The notes: generated by a model from the sequence alone, not told the origin. A DNA stretch of 64,000 bases from Lanius collurio (GCA_020086605.1 JACBWW010000044.1:6735233-6799232); one strand, 5' to 3'. Numbered from the stretch's first letter, positions 13,001-33,500 are shown. A program made the numbers and translations.

Positions 13001-16000
13001 GTTAGGATGTTCAAAGCACCAGTGTTTTTGGGGTTCTTCTGTGCAGAAAAGCACTCAGACACCCCTAGACAGTCTGCTGAAGGCCTTTCATTCAATAGAG
13101 TGCAGTTTCTCCCCAAGAGGAGGATTAAATTCTGCTAAACACCATTTTTCAGCTATCCAGGACTATAGTGGCAATCAGAAAAAAACCAAAAGATGCTCTT
13201 AAGGTAACAGCCATGGTGGTTTGTATTCTTTACAGGTGTGGGGAGAGTTGCAATCGGGCAGCTGCAGCAGCTCACACACCCAACAGCCTGGTTGAGGCCA
13301 GCCCTAAGGAAAGGTGTTTGTCTGGGAGGTGACATTACAAAGAAGGTCTGGGGTACAGCTGTCCACAATCTTCTTGGTCCTTCTGGCAGCTCCTTGCCCA
13401 CTTCACTTGTCCACTCTGACATCCACACACAGCATCTCCTGGCAGCTTCTGATCAAATGTTTGCAAGGGCTTTTTTGGACACTGATGGCAATCCTGTGGC
13501 ACTGGGGAATGAGGGCCACAGACCTGGACCCAGCCACTACTTTCTCCCATCTGAACTGGATTGCCATTTTCATGGTATGTCACAGAGAATTACCACAACT
13601 CCCCCTGGTCTATCTGCATAAGTGACTGTGTGCCTTTTTTTAATTTAATTTAATTTGCCTTTTTTTTCAACTATAAAGGCAAATTGTAGGGAAGGAAAAC
13701 TGTTCTCTCTCTTCGACCTGTATGAAATGTTCTTCAGCAAACTTTAAATGTTGGGGTTTTTTTCCTGCTGGAGCAAAGAACACCTTGAAGTTTTTGAAGT
13801 AATATTACTTAGGATAATTTATAAGTGGCTATTCAGATAAATAATGGGTCCTAGTTTCCAAGAGCAGCTGAAAGTTCATATTTTACATTGCCTCTTTGAC
13901 CTTGTAGAGAGCTGTACATATTCAGATTAGTTTGGAGTACTTCTGTGTAGCATTAGAGAAAGCAACCTCGAGTCATGTCTGTCTGGTCTAATAAAAGAAA
14001 TAATTTTCAAGACAAACTAAGTCAAGATTTAAATTAAGGTAACTCCAGTGGTATAGTGATTTTTAGAATCAACAGTCAATGCATTTTTAGGATTTGCATG
14101 TAAGCATTGCCTGGATGGATGCCAGGCTTCTTTTGCTGCAGGAGCCCAGGATAGCTCTGGGTAGTCTAAGATAGCATTTCTCTGTGAGCTTTTAAACCCT
14201 CTGAAAAAAACCCAATCTTTAGTGTGGGGACCAACCCTGTTTCAAATTAGGGTCTTGGCCAAACAAGGGTGTATAAGGAGATAAATGGACGAGACAAGGA
14301 AAAGAGGAATTCATTACATGATCTTACTGGTTTTTGGGTCAAAGCAGGTCTGGGATTTTCTTCCCCAGAGAGCCAGAAGTCTACACAACAGAAGCAGCAT
14401 AGGGCTGAGGGGTTTTTCAGGTTTTTTGAGAGCAGGTTTTTTGCGGCAGCTGGAGCACACCTCCCCTCTGGAGCAGCAAGAGGGCTGGGCAGGGACTGGG
14501 GTGTGGTGCGGTGGGGGCACCTCGGCAGCTGATCAGGAACGGGGGCAGGACTTCCGGAAATCTCTCAGCTGCCAGCACAAACTCTTTCTTGAAGTATTGC
14601 CATTTCAGCAGAGGCAGCAGACATTAAAAAAATAAAATAGCATTTTGTAGCACCTTTTCTCATAGCATGAAGTGAGGAAGCAATAGGTGTGCCCATAGAC
14701 TTTAAGGAACTGTGTTTTAGGCCTGAATTTTCTAATTTCCACCATGGAAAAAAACCAACCTTCCCAGTTTTTGAATCTGTGGCATCAGCTTGCTCACAGC
14801 TGCTGTTGAGCTTTGTTTGTAGAGCTGTGAGTCCCCACAGTGGCGCTGCAAGCCCAGGAGGTTTTTTTTTCCTTCAGTGGAACTTTTTCTGGTGTAATTA
14901 CATAATCTGTTTTCTCTTTTGTGTTTCTTATCAAAAATATATATACACTTATATATATATAAACACTGCCTTTACTCCAAGAGTCAGAGGGGAATAATAT
15001 TTTCTGTGTGTTGTTTACTTTTACACAGTTCGTAAAGCAACACTCACTTCTTTGCTTTTAACTCTGCTAATGAAGCTATTATAATGTCAAATAAAATGTC
15101 ACCGTGACTATGCCTAATTAGCATTACAAATTCAGTTGAAGAGATAAATGACCAGATCCTTCAGGGTGCAAGTCAGCCCAGCTCCAGGCGCTTGCGCTCA
15201 TAAGATTTACAAGGATGGGTCTGCAGATGGATGAAATGGAGGCCTGGCAATGCTACATTAATGAAATGCAAACCGTGTTTCAGCTGTTAAATGAACCTGC
15301 TCTCTCAGGTGTCCCAGGCAATGGGAAAAAACCTATAAAAATTGCTTTGGTTGAGATAGAAAAAACAAATCAGTTGTTACAGTCTCTGCTGATGGGCAGG
15401 AGAAGAGGCACATCAGACCATGTAAAGCTTAATATTCCATGAATGGCTTGGTCCAGAGCCCACTGAAAGTCAGTGGAAAGACTGTCTTCATCAGATCCAA
15501 AGGCAAGTAGTCAGAAATTAAGGATTCAAGGCCTGTTCTTTACCGAGTAAACACTGAAGTCAGGTAGTCATGGCTGGTTTATAAAATAGGAGCTAATAAA
15601 ACGTTCAATAAAAAATTAAGCACTTGTGGACATAGAAGATGTTTCTGCTAGTGACACTGTGTAAACACATTACTAAAAATAAATAACAGTTAACATTATT
15701 CAAATAAGGTTTAATGGTCTGTTTGTGTAGGTTGAAGAAAAACTGATGCAGATCATATCTTCAATGGCAGATTAAAGTCAAAGAAACATAGACTGAATTT
15801 CCATATGAGCTTTAACTGTCATTTTAACTGACATTGTCAAAGTCTACTAATTTCAAAGTGAGGAAAAAAAGGAGTTTGCCTGAGAACTTTAATAAGGGTG
15901 AAGCAGAGTTCAGTACACAGATGAAATACCATAAATCTCTGTTCCATGATCACTATTATGCACATTATACCATTTCAAGTTGTCAGAAACATTCACTGTG

Positions 16001-17885
16001 AAATGACACTGTCTCAGTTACTGCTGAATTACTACTCAATGATTTAATAATTTGTAGAAGTTCCTCATTAAAAAGCAGTAATTGTTGACTTTAAAGAAAG
16101 ATCAATAAAAATACGTAAAACATTAAGAAGACTGTAATGTCAAAGGCTGTCTACTGAAAAGTGGCTTCTGTGTTTTGTTTTTCAACTGCAACCTACATAA
16201 AAATGGCAAATAAACCTTTCAAAATAGAATTAGGAAGGCATTAAGTCCAGACATCTGCAAACAAGCATTCCCTTCCCTAAGTCCCAGTACAAAGGAAACA
16301 TTTATTACTCTTCCTCCTCAGCACTTACAGGGGTGTTCTCATGGTTCGCAGAGAATAAGCTGAAACTGAAGCAGAAGTTATTCCTGGTGACTAAATTTTA
16401 TGTATTCTATTGCCTGAGAAAAATTCTGAAGCCTGGTTTGCAGCCCCAATGATCCTAATAGAGAAAGGAGACTCTGCTTGCTGCTTTTTCAGGGCTGAAT
16501 GTTTGTCTTTCAAGCACCTTAGCAGGGAATTTAGCAGCTAATAAATCGTGGTGATGATATGTGCTCATGTCAGTGTGTCTGTGGGCTCCTGAAAGTGATA
16601 GCTGAAGCACAGATGGTCTCACACTGAGGGGCACTTTTACATGCAGGCTCAGTCCAAGCCATGTTATCCCAAATAAAGCCTCTGTTCAGGAAGGAGCAAT
16701 GTCTTGGCACAAGAATAGGCTGTTGGACCACACTGATACATCCAGGTGTGCTGCACATAAGACAGGGATCACAGTGCTGGAGCTCCTGAGGATTTAATCC
16801 CGTGGGTGTGATTCTGTAGGAGAGTCCAGCCCTGCACCTGAGAACTCCCAGTCAGATGGAAACAGCCTTCACCTGCATTGCTGAGTGAAGTTACATCAGT
16901 TTTTCTGGCCCTGAGGCATATTTTCACCTTCTCTGGCCTGTATGTGCTCGGTGCTACACTTGCTCTGGGCCCAGGGTAATGCCCAGTGATCCTTGGGTGT
17001 GGATATTCATCAGTTCAGAGTGTTTTAATACAGGAAGAATGGTGCTGTAGAGGAGCAGAAGCAGTCTTGCACTTGTGGAACTGCACCTGTGCACTGGGTT
17101 TGGCATAAGGGCATTGAGGTCTTCAAAGATCTAAACCTGCTGAGTGAGGTGGAGAGACAGTGCTCACACAATCTCATCCCTACTGGGATACTCCTGGGTA
17201 CTCCTACTCCCCAAATGTGCTTGGACCCTAACAGCCAGTGCAGGGTATGAGATAACTTATTGTCAGGTGCCAAAACTGGACCCAGGACAAACTAAGCAGT
17301 ACAAATGCTCCAGTTCGGTTTTTTTGTTTCCTGGGCTGTTTTATTCAACAGTATGGACACAGCTGTTACTGCAAATGTCTGTCATTCTCTGGTTGTTTTT
17401 CTGCATCCAGTAGATTTCTTTTGTTGATCCCTGAATCTATCCCATAGTTGCCATAGTGCTGTGCTTGGGATGTTTTCCTTCTGAAGTGCTGAAGGTGTTT
17501 GCTCCTCCTTGCACAGGTGTGGTCAGGTTGTGTGCTGTCCTTTGTATGTTCTGTAGATACTGAACAACTCATTTCTTCTCACCTACATTAACACTTGAAT
17601 TAACTAAAGCTTGCAGAGTTTTGCTAATGGGGGGTGGATCAGTGTAAGAAATATTTGTGCTTTTCCTTAACCTTGAAAAAAGAGGATGAGGCAAATCATT
17701 TTTACTCCCATCTATTTGCAGTGAGCGTGAAACTGGAGTTTATTGACCTGATTATCTCATAACCTCAGAAAAAAATTTGTTGTGATTAATTTTGCAGGGA
17801 CTAGTTTATATAAACCAGCTTCCCAAACCCACTATGCACCATCCTTTATTCCCCTCCTGAACTAATAATATTTTTTAATTAGTAG

Positions 17886-18112
17886 GCAATGTTTTCCAGC
17901 CCAGAACTCAGAGATTCTGCACAGGTTAGCTCCTTGTGCACTGAGTAACTTGTCTTTTATCAAAGAGTCATCCCTCTTGTGTTTTGCTTGCAGTACATGA
18001 TGTGCATTTATTGTGGACAGTGATCCGTTTAATTAGATTGTTCTTGTGTCGGGGTGGAGAAAAAAAAAAAGGGCACAGGTACCAAATCCAAGAGATAACA
18101 AAAAGAACTGAG
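17886..18112 (+). repeat. Diverged direct repeat, copy 1
   Basis: This segment aligns with 19085-19298. Shared anchors in the same order are TTTTCCAGC, CAGAA-TCA, CTCCTGTGCA-like text, a GCAGTACATGATGTGC core followed by TGATTGTAGACTGTGATCC-like text, AGATTG, and ATAACAAAAAG-ACTGAG. The anchors lie close to 1200 bp apart. Copy 1 has roughly 20 extra bases in its middle and an A-run (18060-18070) where copy 2 has a CA repeat. I do not recognise it as a known transposon. It may be an old tandem duplication or two copies of an unknown repeat family. Confidence 0.75.
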
Positions 18113-19084
18113 AACATCTTAAATTACAGTAGTCTTGCTATCAAGCTCTGAATTTAAACTGTCTGGAAAACAGATGATGAGTTGATGTAACTGCAAGTTA
18201 ACACAGTGAGGGCTTGCTGCTTAGAAATGGTGCATAGCTCTTTAGGGATAGGGGGGTTGTTTTGTCATTTCACTCTTTACATCTGTGTTGGAGAGCCCAG
18301 GGTTTTATTTAGTACAAGTGGTGTAAATTGACAGAGAAGGACATTTCTAAGATCCATACAAACTGGAGCCTATTATTAGCAGTAAAGTGCTTTTGAAACC
18401 AAAATGACATTTTATATAAACTTCGAAAAGGTTTGGTCCCTCACATAATACACACTATTAGGATGTAAGGATGTAAGAGAAGGATGAACAGACCTAAAGT
18501 GTTTAGTAATGTCATGGATAGAAAGATAAAACCCAGGTACCTGTGTAGGGTAAGATACAACTTCTGACATAAAGTCACAATGAAGATCTCACAGACCAAA
18601 AGATGCATTGGAACAGGCATGACATTTTTTGGACAGTATCATGGCTGGAATCAAATGCCATTGCAAAGTGATACAACTTCTTCTTCTACAATGAAGACTG
18701 TCAAGTTCTCAATTAAAATCAAAAGTTGGAGTAGTATATAATATGCTAACTGAAAACCTAGTAAAAACATTTTTGTAGGCAGAGAATTATTTAATAGCAA
18801 AATTCCAGAAATTGCCTAAATTCTCTAACTTCCTTCCTTCCTTATTAAAACTGTAAATAAAAATTTATTTTTAGGACCAGGGAAAGGAAAGGAATGAGAG
18901 TAAGAGAAAGAATGTGCAAATAATAAGAATTACTCACCTGAAGAGAACAGAGGAGTTAGCCTCAAATCCTTTCTCCTTTTCTGGAAAAGATAAAGCCAAG
19001 GACAGTGGTGCTGGGAAACATAATGAGTTAAGTTCTGCAGTAACATCAATGACATGGAAAAAATGAGTATAGAATGATTATTTG

Positions 19085-19298
19085 TCAAATATTTTCCAGC
19101 TCAGAAATCACAGTCTGTGTATCTTAGCCTCCTGTGCATTCAGTACATTGTCCTGTTTTGTTGGCAGTACATGATGTGCCTTGATTGTAGACTGTGATCC
19201 ATTTTATAAGATTGCTCCTATGTCTGTGAAAAATCCCCCAGCCACACACACACACACACACACAGACACAGAAAGAGCTATAACAAAAAGGACTGAGG
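19085..19298 (+). repeat. Diverged direct repeat, copy 2
   Basis: This is the partner of 17886-18112, sharing the GCAGTACATGATGTGC core and the ATAACAAAAAG end. It contains a CA microsatellite that copy 1 lacks. It lies about 400 bp upstream of the first visible GRIN3A exon. Confidence 0.75.
19243..19264. repeat. (CA)n microsatellite
   Basis: This is an uninterrupted run of eleven CA units, followed by GACACAG. It lies inside copy 2 of the direct repeat and is probably length-polymorphic. Confidence 0.92.
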
Positions 19299-19707
19299 GA
19301 TTTTCTTTATTTTTTTTTGTTGTTTACCAAAGAACTTTTCAGCATCCATTTATAAATGGATGAACACGAGCAGTAAGGAAATACCTTTGCAAACACCTGT
19401 TAGGGATGCAGGGAAATCTTTACTTGAGAATGCTTAGAAATCCAAGAGGACAAGTGAGTAGGAAGAAAAACATATTCTCAGAAACTGGCTTATTAATGAC
19501 TGCTACAGATGAGTCAAACTAGCAGAGGAAGCCCATTAATCACAGTCCATTTTGAGCTGGGTGGGTATAAATTTTCCTGTTGCTCACACAGTTGTATTGA
19601 TTGGCAGGTGGTTACTTTGAACTAAAGGAATGTTTAAAAATTAATCAGAGTCATTAGCTTGTGTCCAGTATATTTCTGACCATTGTCTTTCATATTTTTA
19701 ACCACAG

Positions 19708-20312
19708 AACCCCCTGCACCTGCAGATGAGTTTAGAAAACTCGCTGAGTTCTGATGCTGACGTCACTTTCTCGATCCTCGCAATGAACAACTGGTACAAT
19801 TTCAGCCTGATGCTATGCCAGGAGGAGTGGAACATCACAGATTTTCTCTTCCTCACACAACAAAGTTCCAAGTTCCACCTGGGGTCCATTATAAACATCA
19901 CAGCAAACCTCACTTCAACCAGTGACCTCCTCAACTACTTGCAGTTTTACCTGGAGAGCATCAAAGACACGACGTCGACCATGGTGATGTTTGGGTGTGA
20001 CATGGAGAGGACACAGAGGATTTTTGAGATAACCACGCAGTTTGGTGTGATGCCTCCCGAGCTTCACTGGATTATTGGGGATTCACAGAACGTGGAAGAG
20101 CTAAGGACAGAAAGTTTGCCCCTCGGTCTCATTGCCCACGGCAAGACAACTCAGTCTGTCTTCGAGCATTACGTGCAGGACGCCATGGAGCTGGTGGCCA
20201 GGGCTGTAGCAGCAGCCACCATGATCCAGCCTGAACTAGCTCTCATTCCAAGTACAATGAACTGCATGGACACGGATGAAAGGAATATCACTTCAGGCCA
20301 GTATTTGTCAAA
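19708..20312 (+). CDS. GRIN3A: GRIN3A exon 2: distal part of the amino-terminal domain
   Basis: This exon encodes local residues 1-201 and two bases of Lys202. The reading starts at AACCCCCTG (Asn-Pro-Leu), right after the acceptor AG at 19706-19707. The ATG at 19726 is internal and not the start of translation. The segment belongs to the extracellular bilobed amino-terminal domain, which governs subunit assembly in this family. Visible N-glycosylation sequons are at Asn31, Asn42, Asn63, Asn67 and Asn193. Signature stretches are MSLENSLSS and the long run around [20 protein letters not shown] and [14 protein letters not shown], which closely match mammalian GluN3A rather than GluN3B or GluN1. 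The exon ends in a strong donor, AA|GTAAGT. No stop or frameshift is seen. The domain's first half lies in exon 1, outside the window. Confidence 0.95.
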
Positions 20313-27176
<6,864 letters not shown>

Positions 27177-30100
27177 TAACAAAATCAGAAAGCAATCTCA
27201 GTGGAAAAAAAGTGGTTGCACGACAATTAGTTACCACTTGGTGGCATTTCAGGAAGAAAGTTCAGTGGGAGAGGACATTTCAACAGCGATAGGAGTCTAG
27301 GGGGAAGTATTTCAAAGATTGAAGGTGAGGAAAAAGGTGAAGTATTCTGGTGTTGTCCACTGCAGGGAAGAAAAGTGATTTCTACATGCAGATGAAGGGT
27401 TTGAGTTCAGTTCCAAGTTCCCTTTGACTGGAGTTGTTTAAATCAGTTGGTTGATTCAGGTCACTGTGAGATCTACTCAAACAAAACAACTACACAGACC
27501 AAGACAAAAACACTGTTCCTCTCAAGGTAGGATTTTTAAGGCATTACACTGGTCATAATGCTGCTGGCAAAGGTGTTGCTGGCAAAATTCCCTGTGAATG
27601 TTAAATCAAACGTACCAGAACTGAAATATTTTGGAAAATCTTGCCTTATACTTTGAAACAGTGAAATTCACTTTACAAGTAGTCAGGCATTTGATTTGTG
27701 GTGGTGTTTCTGCTGGAGAGCCGTCATGGGAGTAGATGAGCAGTGTTGTAGACAACCCATCTGCAAAGAGCTTGGACTTCCTAGAACTTCCTCCACCTGC
27801 TCTCTCCCCCTTCCCAAGGGATCTTCAGTTGGAATTTGACTCCAGTCCTTTTATAAGACTATTCTTAATTTATTTTCCACTATGCAGTGATCAGGAAAGT
27901 AGGGGGCAGAATGGCTTGTAGAGAGAATAGATGGCTGCAGGTGACACCAGAGCATCCTCTGCACCCAGCAGTCACTCCAGGGGACACAGTGTCAACAGCA
28001 GATTTCCCTTGCTCATGTGGCACTTTCTGCAGTGAAGGTGTGATTGTGTTACCCACAGTGTTGTACTCATAACCTAACTGCAGGTACAGAAACCATCCAC
28101 CATGTGTTTGTCTCAAACAGGGGCGGAACTGGTGGATTTTTGTGCCACTGTAAAAAAGTAATTCTAATAACGCAGCAATGGGGCATACATCTTGCTTTTT
28201 GTAAACTGTGTGAATAAATGGTACATTTTTCCCTCCAGACAGCAAAGGCCAAGCTCCCTCTGTTACATTACTGAAACCTTGCAGTCAGGCTAATGACCAT
28301 TCAGTTTTGGCTTTGTGAGTGCAGTGCATGACTCACTCTGGCAATGCCAACTAGATGGTTTCTACCACAAGTGTTTTAAACAAAGAACAACAGTTTCTGT
28401 GGCTGACCTGAGGTGGTCTAAAATTGATTTATGGCTTAAAGCAAATTGCTGCTAATAATCTACCATTCCCCTTCCAGCAAAAAATATCATAAATATTACA
28501 TTAATATCTTCATCAATATAAGGCACAGAAGTCTATGAATCAGTATATATGTTTTTTTCAAAGCATTTGAAGAAGCAGATGAGAGCTTTCAGCTGAATTT
28601 CCCCAGCTCCAGGGATATCTCTGTTGCATTGCTGTTTGAAGCCACAGTGTTGATTTGAAAATGAGGTTAGTCCTCTACTCTTTGCACAGCTATCTCCTCA
28701 TCCATCAAATCAAATTGCATCAGATTACATCCTATTTTTCAGCATTATTATTGTGACCACATGTGGAGTTTTTAAAACATGTATTGGGAAATTCCTGCAG
28801 CTCCAAGGAAATTAAATTGTTCTAAAGCTGTGCTGTTAAAGATTCATGCAGAACACTGAAGCTTATCAGGTGCTGCAGACACAGGTCTGGGTCCAGAACA
28901 GAAACACCGATGACTCCTGGTTAGTAACCTCAGTGATTCCTTTAAATCAGTGGGATTACTGGCCTTTCCTAGAAAAGCAGTTCCCTGTTTCATGGAATAA
29001 ATATAAGCTTCTGAGTAGTTACCAGTTTCCACTGTGGGAACAAGACAACATGGATTTTAGGGAAGAAGAAGATTGCTTGCCATTACATGTGCTACAGAAC
29101 AGTTCATTCATGCATTTGCCTCTAAAGCCTTAGACTGAAAGTGTAGTTGCAATAAAAAATGCACTGGTTGAACCTTTTTTTCACACAAAGTCTATTCAAA
29201 GTTCTCTCTAAGAGTTTAAGCTTAGGTTTAGGAAATGTTTGGGGCACAACAGTCGCAGAATTACGGCATCACTTTTTTAATTTAGTTACTTAAGGCATTT
29301 TTTATGTGACTAAAGGCTTTTATGCTTGAGTTTTTCTTCACAAATATGTTTACCTCTTTCTTTTCAGTGATGTAGACTCATTTCAAAAGAAGGCAGCAGG
29401 AGGGAGAAATAACCTTTTTAATTTAAATATACTTCTAAACATTCTTCTGCTCTCAGTATGCATGTGCCCTTTGTACTGTGCTTTTGAAATTTATTTAAAA
29501 AACAAAGCCCAAAATAGAGGAACAGACTTCTCGAGGTAATGTAAGGCATGTAATTTTTTCAGGCTGTCAGCCATAAATGGCAAATCCCATATGAGGCTGT
29601 GAACAGTCAGGAAGGACAGAATTAGAGCTATCTCAGTTGGACCTTTAAATGCACTAATGATACAGAAGAGAGTATAGAAATATCATCAAGCTGCTGAAAG
29701 GAGGAGCAGCCAGCGAGACAGGAACCAGAGCAGAAGGCAAGCAGTGAGAGGAAGGAGAATTAATTTACTGGAGTATGTCTTGAATTTGGGAAACTTGCTA
29801 TGTATTTTCTGTGTGAGAATCTTAACCAGGGTATGTTACTAAAGCCATACTCGTGCAGTGTCCATCAAAGCTGGCTGCCCCCTTTCCTAGGTCCCAACTC
29901 AGGTGACCTTTTCAACAGAAGGTACAACAGGAGCCAATAGGTTGTAGAGATATTGAAGCAATGTCCTGCCACCTTAATTCTTCAAAGAAAACAGGCAGTT
30001 TTGGGCCACAGCTGCCCCCTCTCCCATCATTTTCTGACTGTACAGGTTTTAGACATCGTCTCTTGCCAGTGGGAGCTTTTGTGTCAACTAGAACATGGTC

Positions 30101-30474
30101 AGCTCCTATTTGAGGACAAGGGGGATAGCTACAGCATGAATGTTCTCACTGTCCAGATGAAGCATTCATCCATGTCCTGAATTCCTCTCAAGAAGCTCTC
30201 TAGAGTACGTGGTAAAGAAGTTTAAAAGCATTTCTGCAGACAGAGGAGATAGAGGGAAAACCTTGTATTTGTATAATTTCATCTGCTTTTATCACTTCCC
30301 TCTGTGTCTGAATCACAAAGGGTTATTTCAGTTTTCTTCTAATGTCACTTTTTAGGATGCACAAAACTATTATAATGTTATTCTTTGTCAGAATGCCCGG
30401 CAGAGCTGAGTTCTTTCTGAGCTTCAGTTATTCCTCCTCCAGGCATGCAGACCAGCAGCCTGCCTTGGGTCTGA

Positions 30475-30575
30475 TCACAGAATCACAAAATGGTTTGGGG
30501 TGGAAGAGGCATTGAAAATCACCTTGTTCAAGCCCCCTGCCATGGGCAGGGACACCCTCCACCAGGTTGCTCAGT
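30475..30575 (-). mobile_element. CR1 LINE 3'-end fragment, minus strand
   Basis: On the + strand it reads CACAGAATCACAAAATGGTT, then a GGGGTGGAAG block, then CCCCCTGCCATGGGCAGGGA and CACCCTCCACCAGGTTGCTC. This is the reverse complement of the standard CR1 tail. It is only about 100 bp long. Confidence 0.88.
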
Positions 30576-33500
30576 TATAGACAATTTACTTTTTGGTACA
30601 GCCACTCATAAGACCTAGAAAGAAAATTTTTTATTCTGCAGAAAAACTCATGGCAAATGATTCTGCAGGGTCTCCCCAGAGAGTGAGGTTTTTCAGTGGC
30701 AAAGGGACTTGAAACAGAGATTTGGCTTTCAGGTTTTTCATACAAGAACACATATTGGAGATGCACCATGAAGTCCTGAGTGTGTTGGGTAGTTCAGGTT
30801 ATTTGAGGCAAAAGAATTCTGGAAGCCCATAGGGCAGAAGAAATAATTTGGAATATGCCAAGATGGAAGCAGACACCAGCAGCAGGAGAGGAGCTGGACA
30901 AATTTTCCATAAGTTAGTCCAGTGCCTTGCCTTTCCTTCTGCAAAAAGCATTGTTCTTTCAAAAATTTAATGAGCTTTTTGGGTGCTATCTGACCATTGT
31001 GACTTTTGTGACAACTGTCAGCATTTCTTTTCCATCTTTAGCACACACTTGAGTAGCCATGCCTGTTCATTTACTCTGGTTATGTTTTTACTTCTCTGCA
31101 TCACTTTACCTTCAGAAAAAAACCCTTTGCAGTGGTGAAGTTCCTCTCCATGTTATATTTTGACATAAAATATTGAACCTGTTTAGCTTCATTTAACAGA
31201 AAAAGGGCTACTCCTGTGGATCCCATCACAAACAATTTCACTGCATTGTCTCTCCTAATTTTACATGCCTGCAGTGAAGATATAAGATATTATTTACAGA
31301 GTCTACTATACTTTTAAAGCTACAGTTTGTACAGGTAGGCTACTGTTAGGGCACTGGCTTCAAGACACATAAACATTCCCTGGAAGTGCCTCCTTCTCTC
31401 TACCATGAATGTGTTTCAAAACACAAAAAATAAAAAAAGTGCCCCAGGGAATATGCTGCAAACATCTGGCAAGTTCCACCCAGCAAGTCTTTTCAACATC
31501 CTTGGTGTGCAGTGGGATTAGTCCTCAGAAATCTCTGCTCTTCTCCTGTTTCAGTGGCTGAAGACTTGCTCTTATGAGCTGCCCACTTTTTTATTACAAA
31601 ACTAAGCACTTTGAGTGATCCAGGCAAGGTGTTTGTGAGGTTTTGTTACCCAGGAATTCAGTATGTACAACGACCCAGATATTTGTATCTAGATATAAAA
31701 AACGTGAGGGTGCAAGCTCTCATTTCTGATTTATGAGCATATCAGGTAATTTAGAGGCCTTGTGGCCCTTAATATATCAGTTGAATACTTTGTATTACTT
31801 GTATTAAAACTGTCCAGAAATACAACTGGCAAGTAACAGCAGATGAGCTTTAGCAACACCAAATCACAAAAAAAGAAAGAGCAAGCCACTCTATAGGCCT
31901 TTTTCATCATTAAAGGCATGGTTGAAATATTCTTGCTTTTAATGATATTTTTCATTGAGTTCAGCATTTTTTAGAGTGAGGCTGTAACTGTTGTGTGTTT
32001 ATTGGTAAATTTTCTTCCTGAAAAAGAAGTTTTTGTAGGAATTACACTAAAGGAAATTACTGCTGTGGTCTTTCACTGCAGCAGCCTGAGATGAATCATT
32101 GTAAGTGATGCCACATGAACTGCTATGTGTTAAATAGATTATGAAGTAGCATTTATTTAAATATGCATTAAATCCATTAAATTGTATAGTAAAAAATCAA
32201 GTTACAAACTCAGTGGAGTTTAAAGAAATTTTACTGCTGCCATGGAGTTTAGTATTTGTACAGTACTGCAGGGTTCTTTTTACAATTAAAAGAAGAAACT
32301 ACAGAGCGTTTGTTACTGTGAAGGAAGTTACTGGGCACAGGAAGGTCATGATTGACAAGATCACAGCCTGCTAATTAATCCGTGATGCTTTTCTGAGTAT
32401 TAATGAGTCAGTGAAGGATTTGAATTCAAGAGGACTTGCAGTGTCACAGAGAGCAGAGTGAAAAACTCTCAGACAAAGATAAAATTGAGTATCAAGCTCC
32501 AGCCACAATAAAGAATTGCAGAGCTGTCTCCTATAGGAATAAAAGGCACCTGCAATTTATGGAGGTGGAATCTTGGCTTCTTTAGCTTCCCTATGCAATT
32601 TATGTTGGTGAGCACTTGACTTGCTTAGCTTCCCCATCACTTCATTAAAGATTTCTTGTTAAAGCTGCAGCTTTGGAGGTTCAGAATCTGTCCAGCTCAG
32701 ATCTGCATTGTTCTGATACTCATTTTATCAGGCAATGCACTGCAGTCTTCTGCAAATCAAGTTTCCTTTCCCAATGAAATGTGGTTTTTTATGCCTTCTT
32801 GCTAACATTTATCTTTTTGTTATGTTTGCATATTAGCCCTTACTGCTCACGGTCTTTACCTACACACAATGTCTCACGCTGTCACTGACTGTCCTGGCCA
32901 CTCTTCACCTTACTTTGTTGTTTGATCTGAAGAATTTAGGGGTAGATGCGGAAGAGATGAAGCCCTGCTGTCTTCATTCTGTGTGGGGCAGGTCGTGAAG
33001 GTTGTTCTTCAAGCACCAGAAGGAATTAATGTGTTTTAGCATTTTCCCATCTGTATGGTTGTCGTTTTCTTACTCTCAAGCTGCCCAAACCTAAATACTA
33101 AATAGCACTTTTAAAAAAAAAGGGAAAGTGATCCCACCACCAGAAATAGCAACTGCATCATAGATGGGGTTCAGACCCTTACAAGAAATAATGCAAGTGG
33201 AGAATTACAAGAAGTTACTGAAGTAACTGGTGAAGAGTGGCTGAGAGCAGTGAAAATGCATAAGCTGATCTTAGCACCTGACAGGTCAAAGGTCATCATA
33301 CAACTGACTCAGCAGTATGGAGGGTGTTTATTATTGTTCACATAAGTCACAGCAATTGTGATCTAGAGAGACCAGAATGCTGGTGTGGCTCACCTTCCTG
33401 GAGACAGAAGTCCTGCACTAATCCATGGGGTTTCAGGGATGACAAGGATCTGAGCCCTCTGGAAGAAATTGTGGTTTTCACTGAGTGCATTAGGATTTGA

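Larger units (their letters stand above)
1..19707 (+). other. GRIN3A: GRIN3A intron 1, 3' portion
   Basis: This is non-coding sequence upstream of the first visible exon, and no open frame resembles GRIN3A exon 1. It holds one solo LTR (2925-3553), two CR1 3' ends (4052-4191 and 6890-7038), a CCT-rich run (9973-10013), a diverged direct duplication (17886-18112 and 19085-19298) and a CA microsatellite (19243-19264). Bases about 1100-2300 are somewhat richer in G+C than their surroundings and could be an old, unrecognised transposon. Apart from motif-dense stretches near 7380-7790 and 15040-15150, I see nothing assignable in the rest. The intron ends in a pyrimidine-containing acceptor, with its AG at 19706-19707. 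Confidence 0.85.

Noticed and set aside
12677..13138. 153-codon open frame on the + strand in intron 1
   Set aside because: No family resemblance, no splice or transcript signals, and the length is within what chance gives in 64 kb of such composition.
1..19707. Search for GRIN3A exon 1 or its promoter in the window
   Set aside because: No frame resembles the signal peptide or first amino-terminal-domain segment, and the G+C-rich block at 2925-3553 is an LTR, not a CpG-island promoter.
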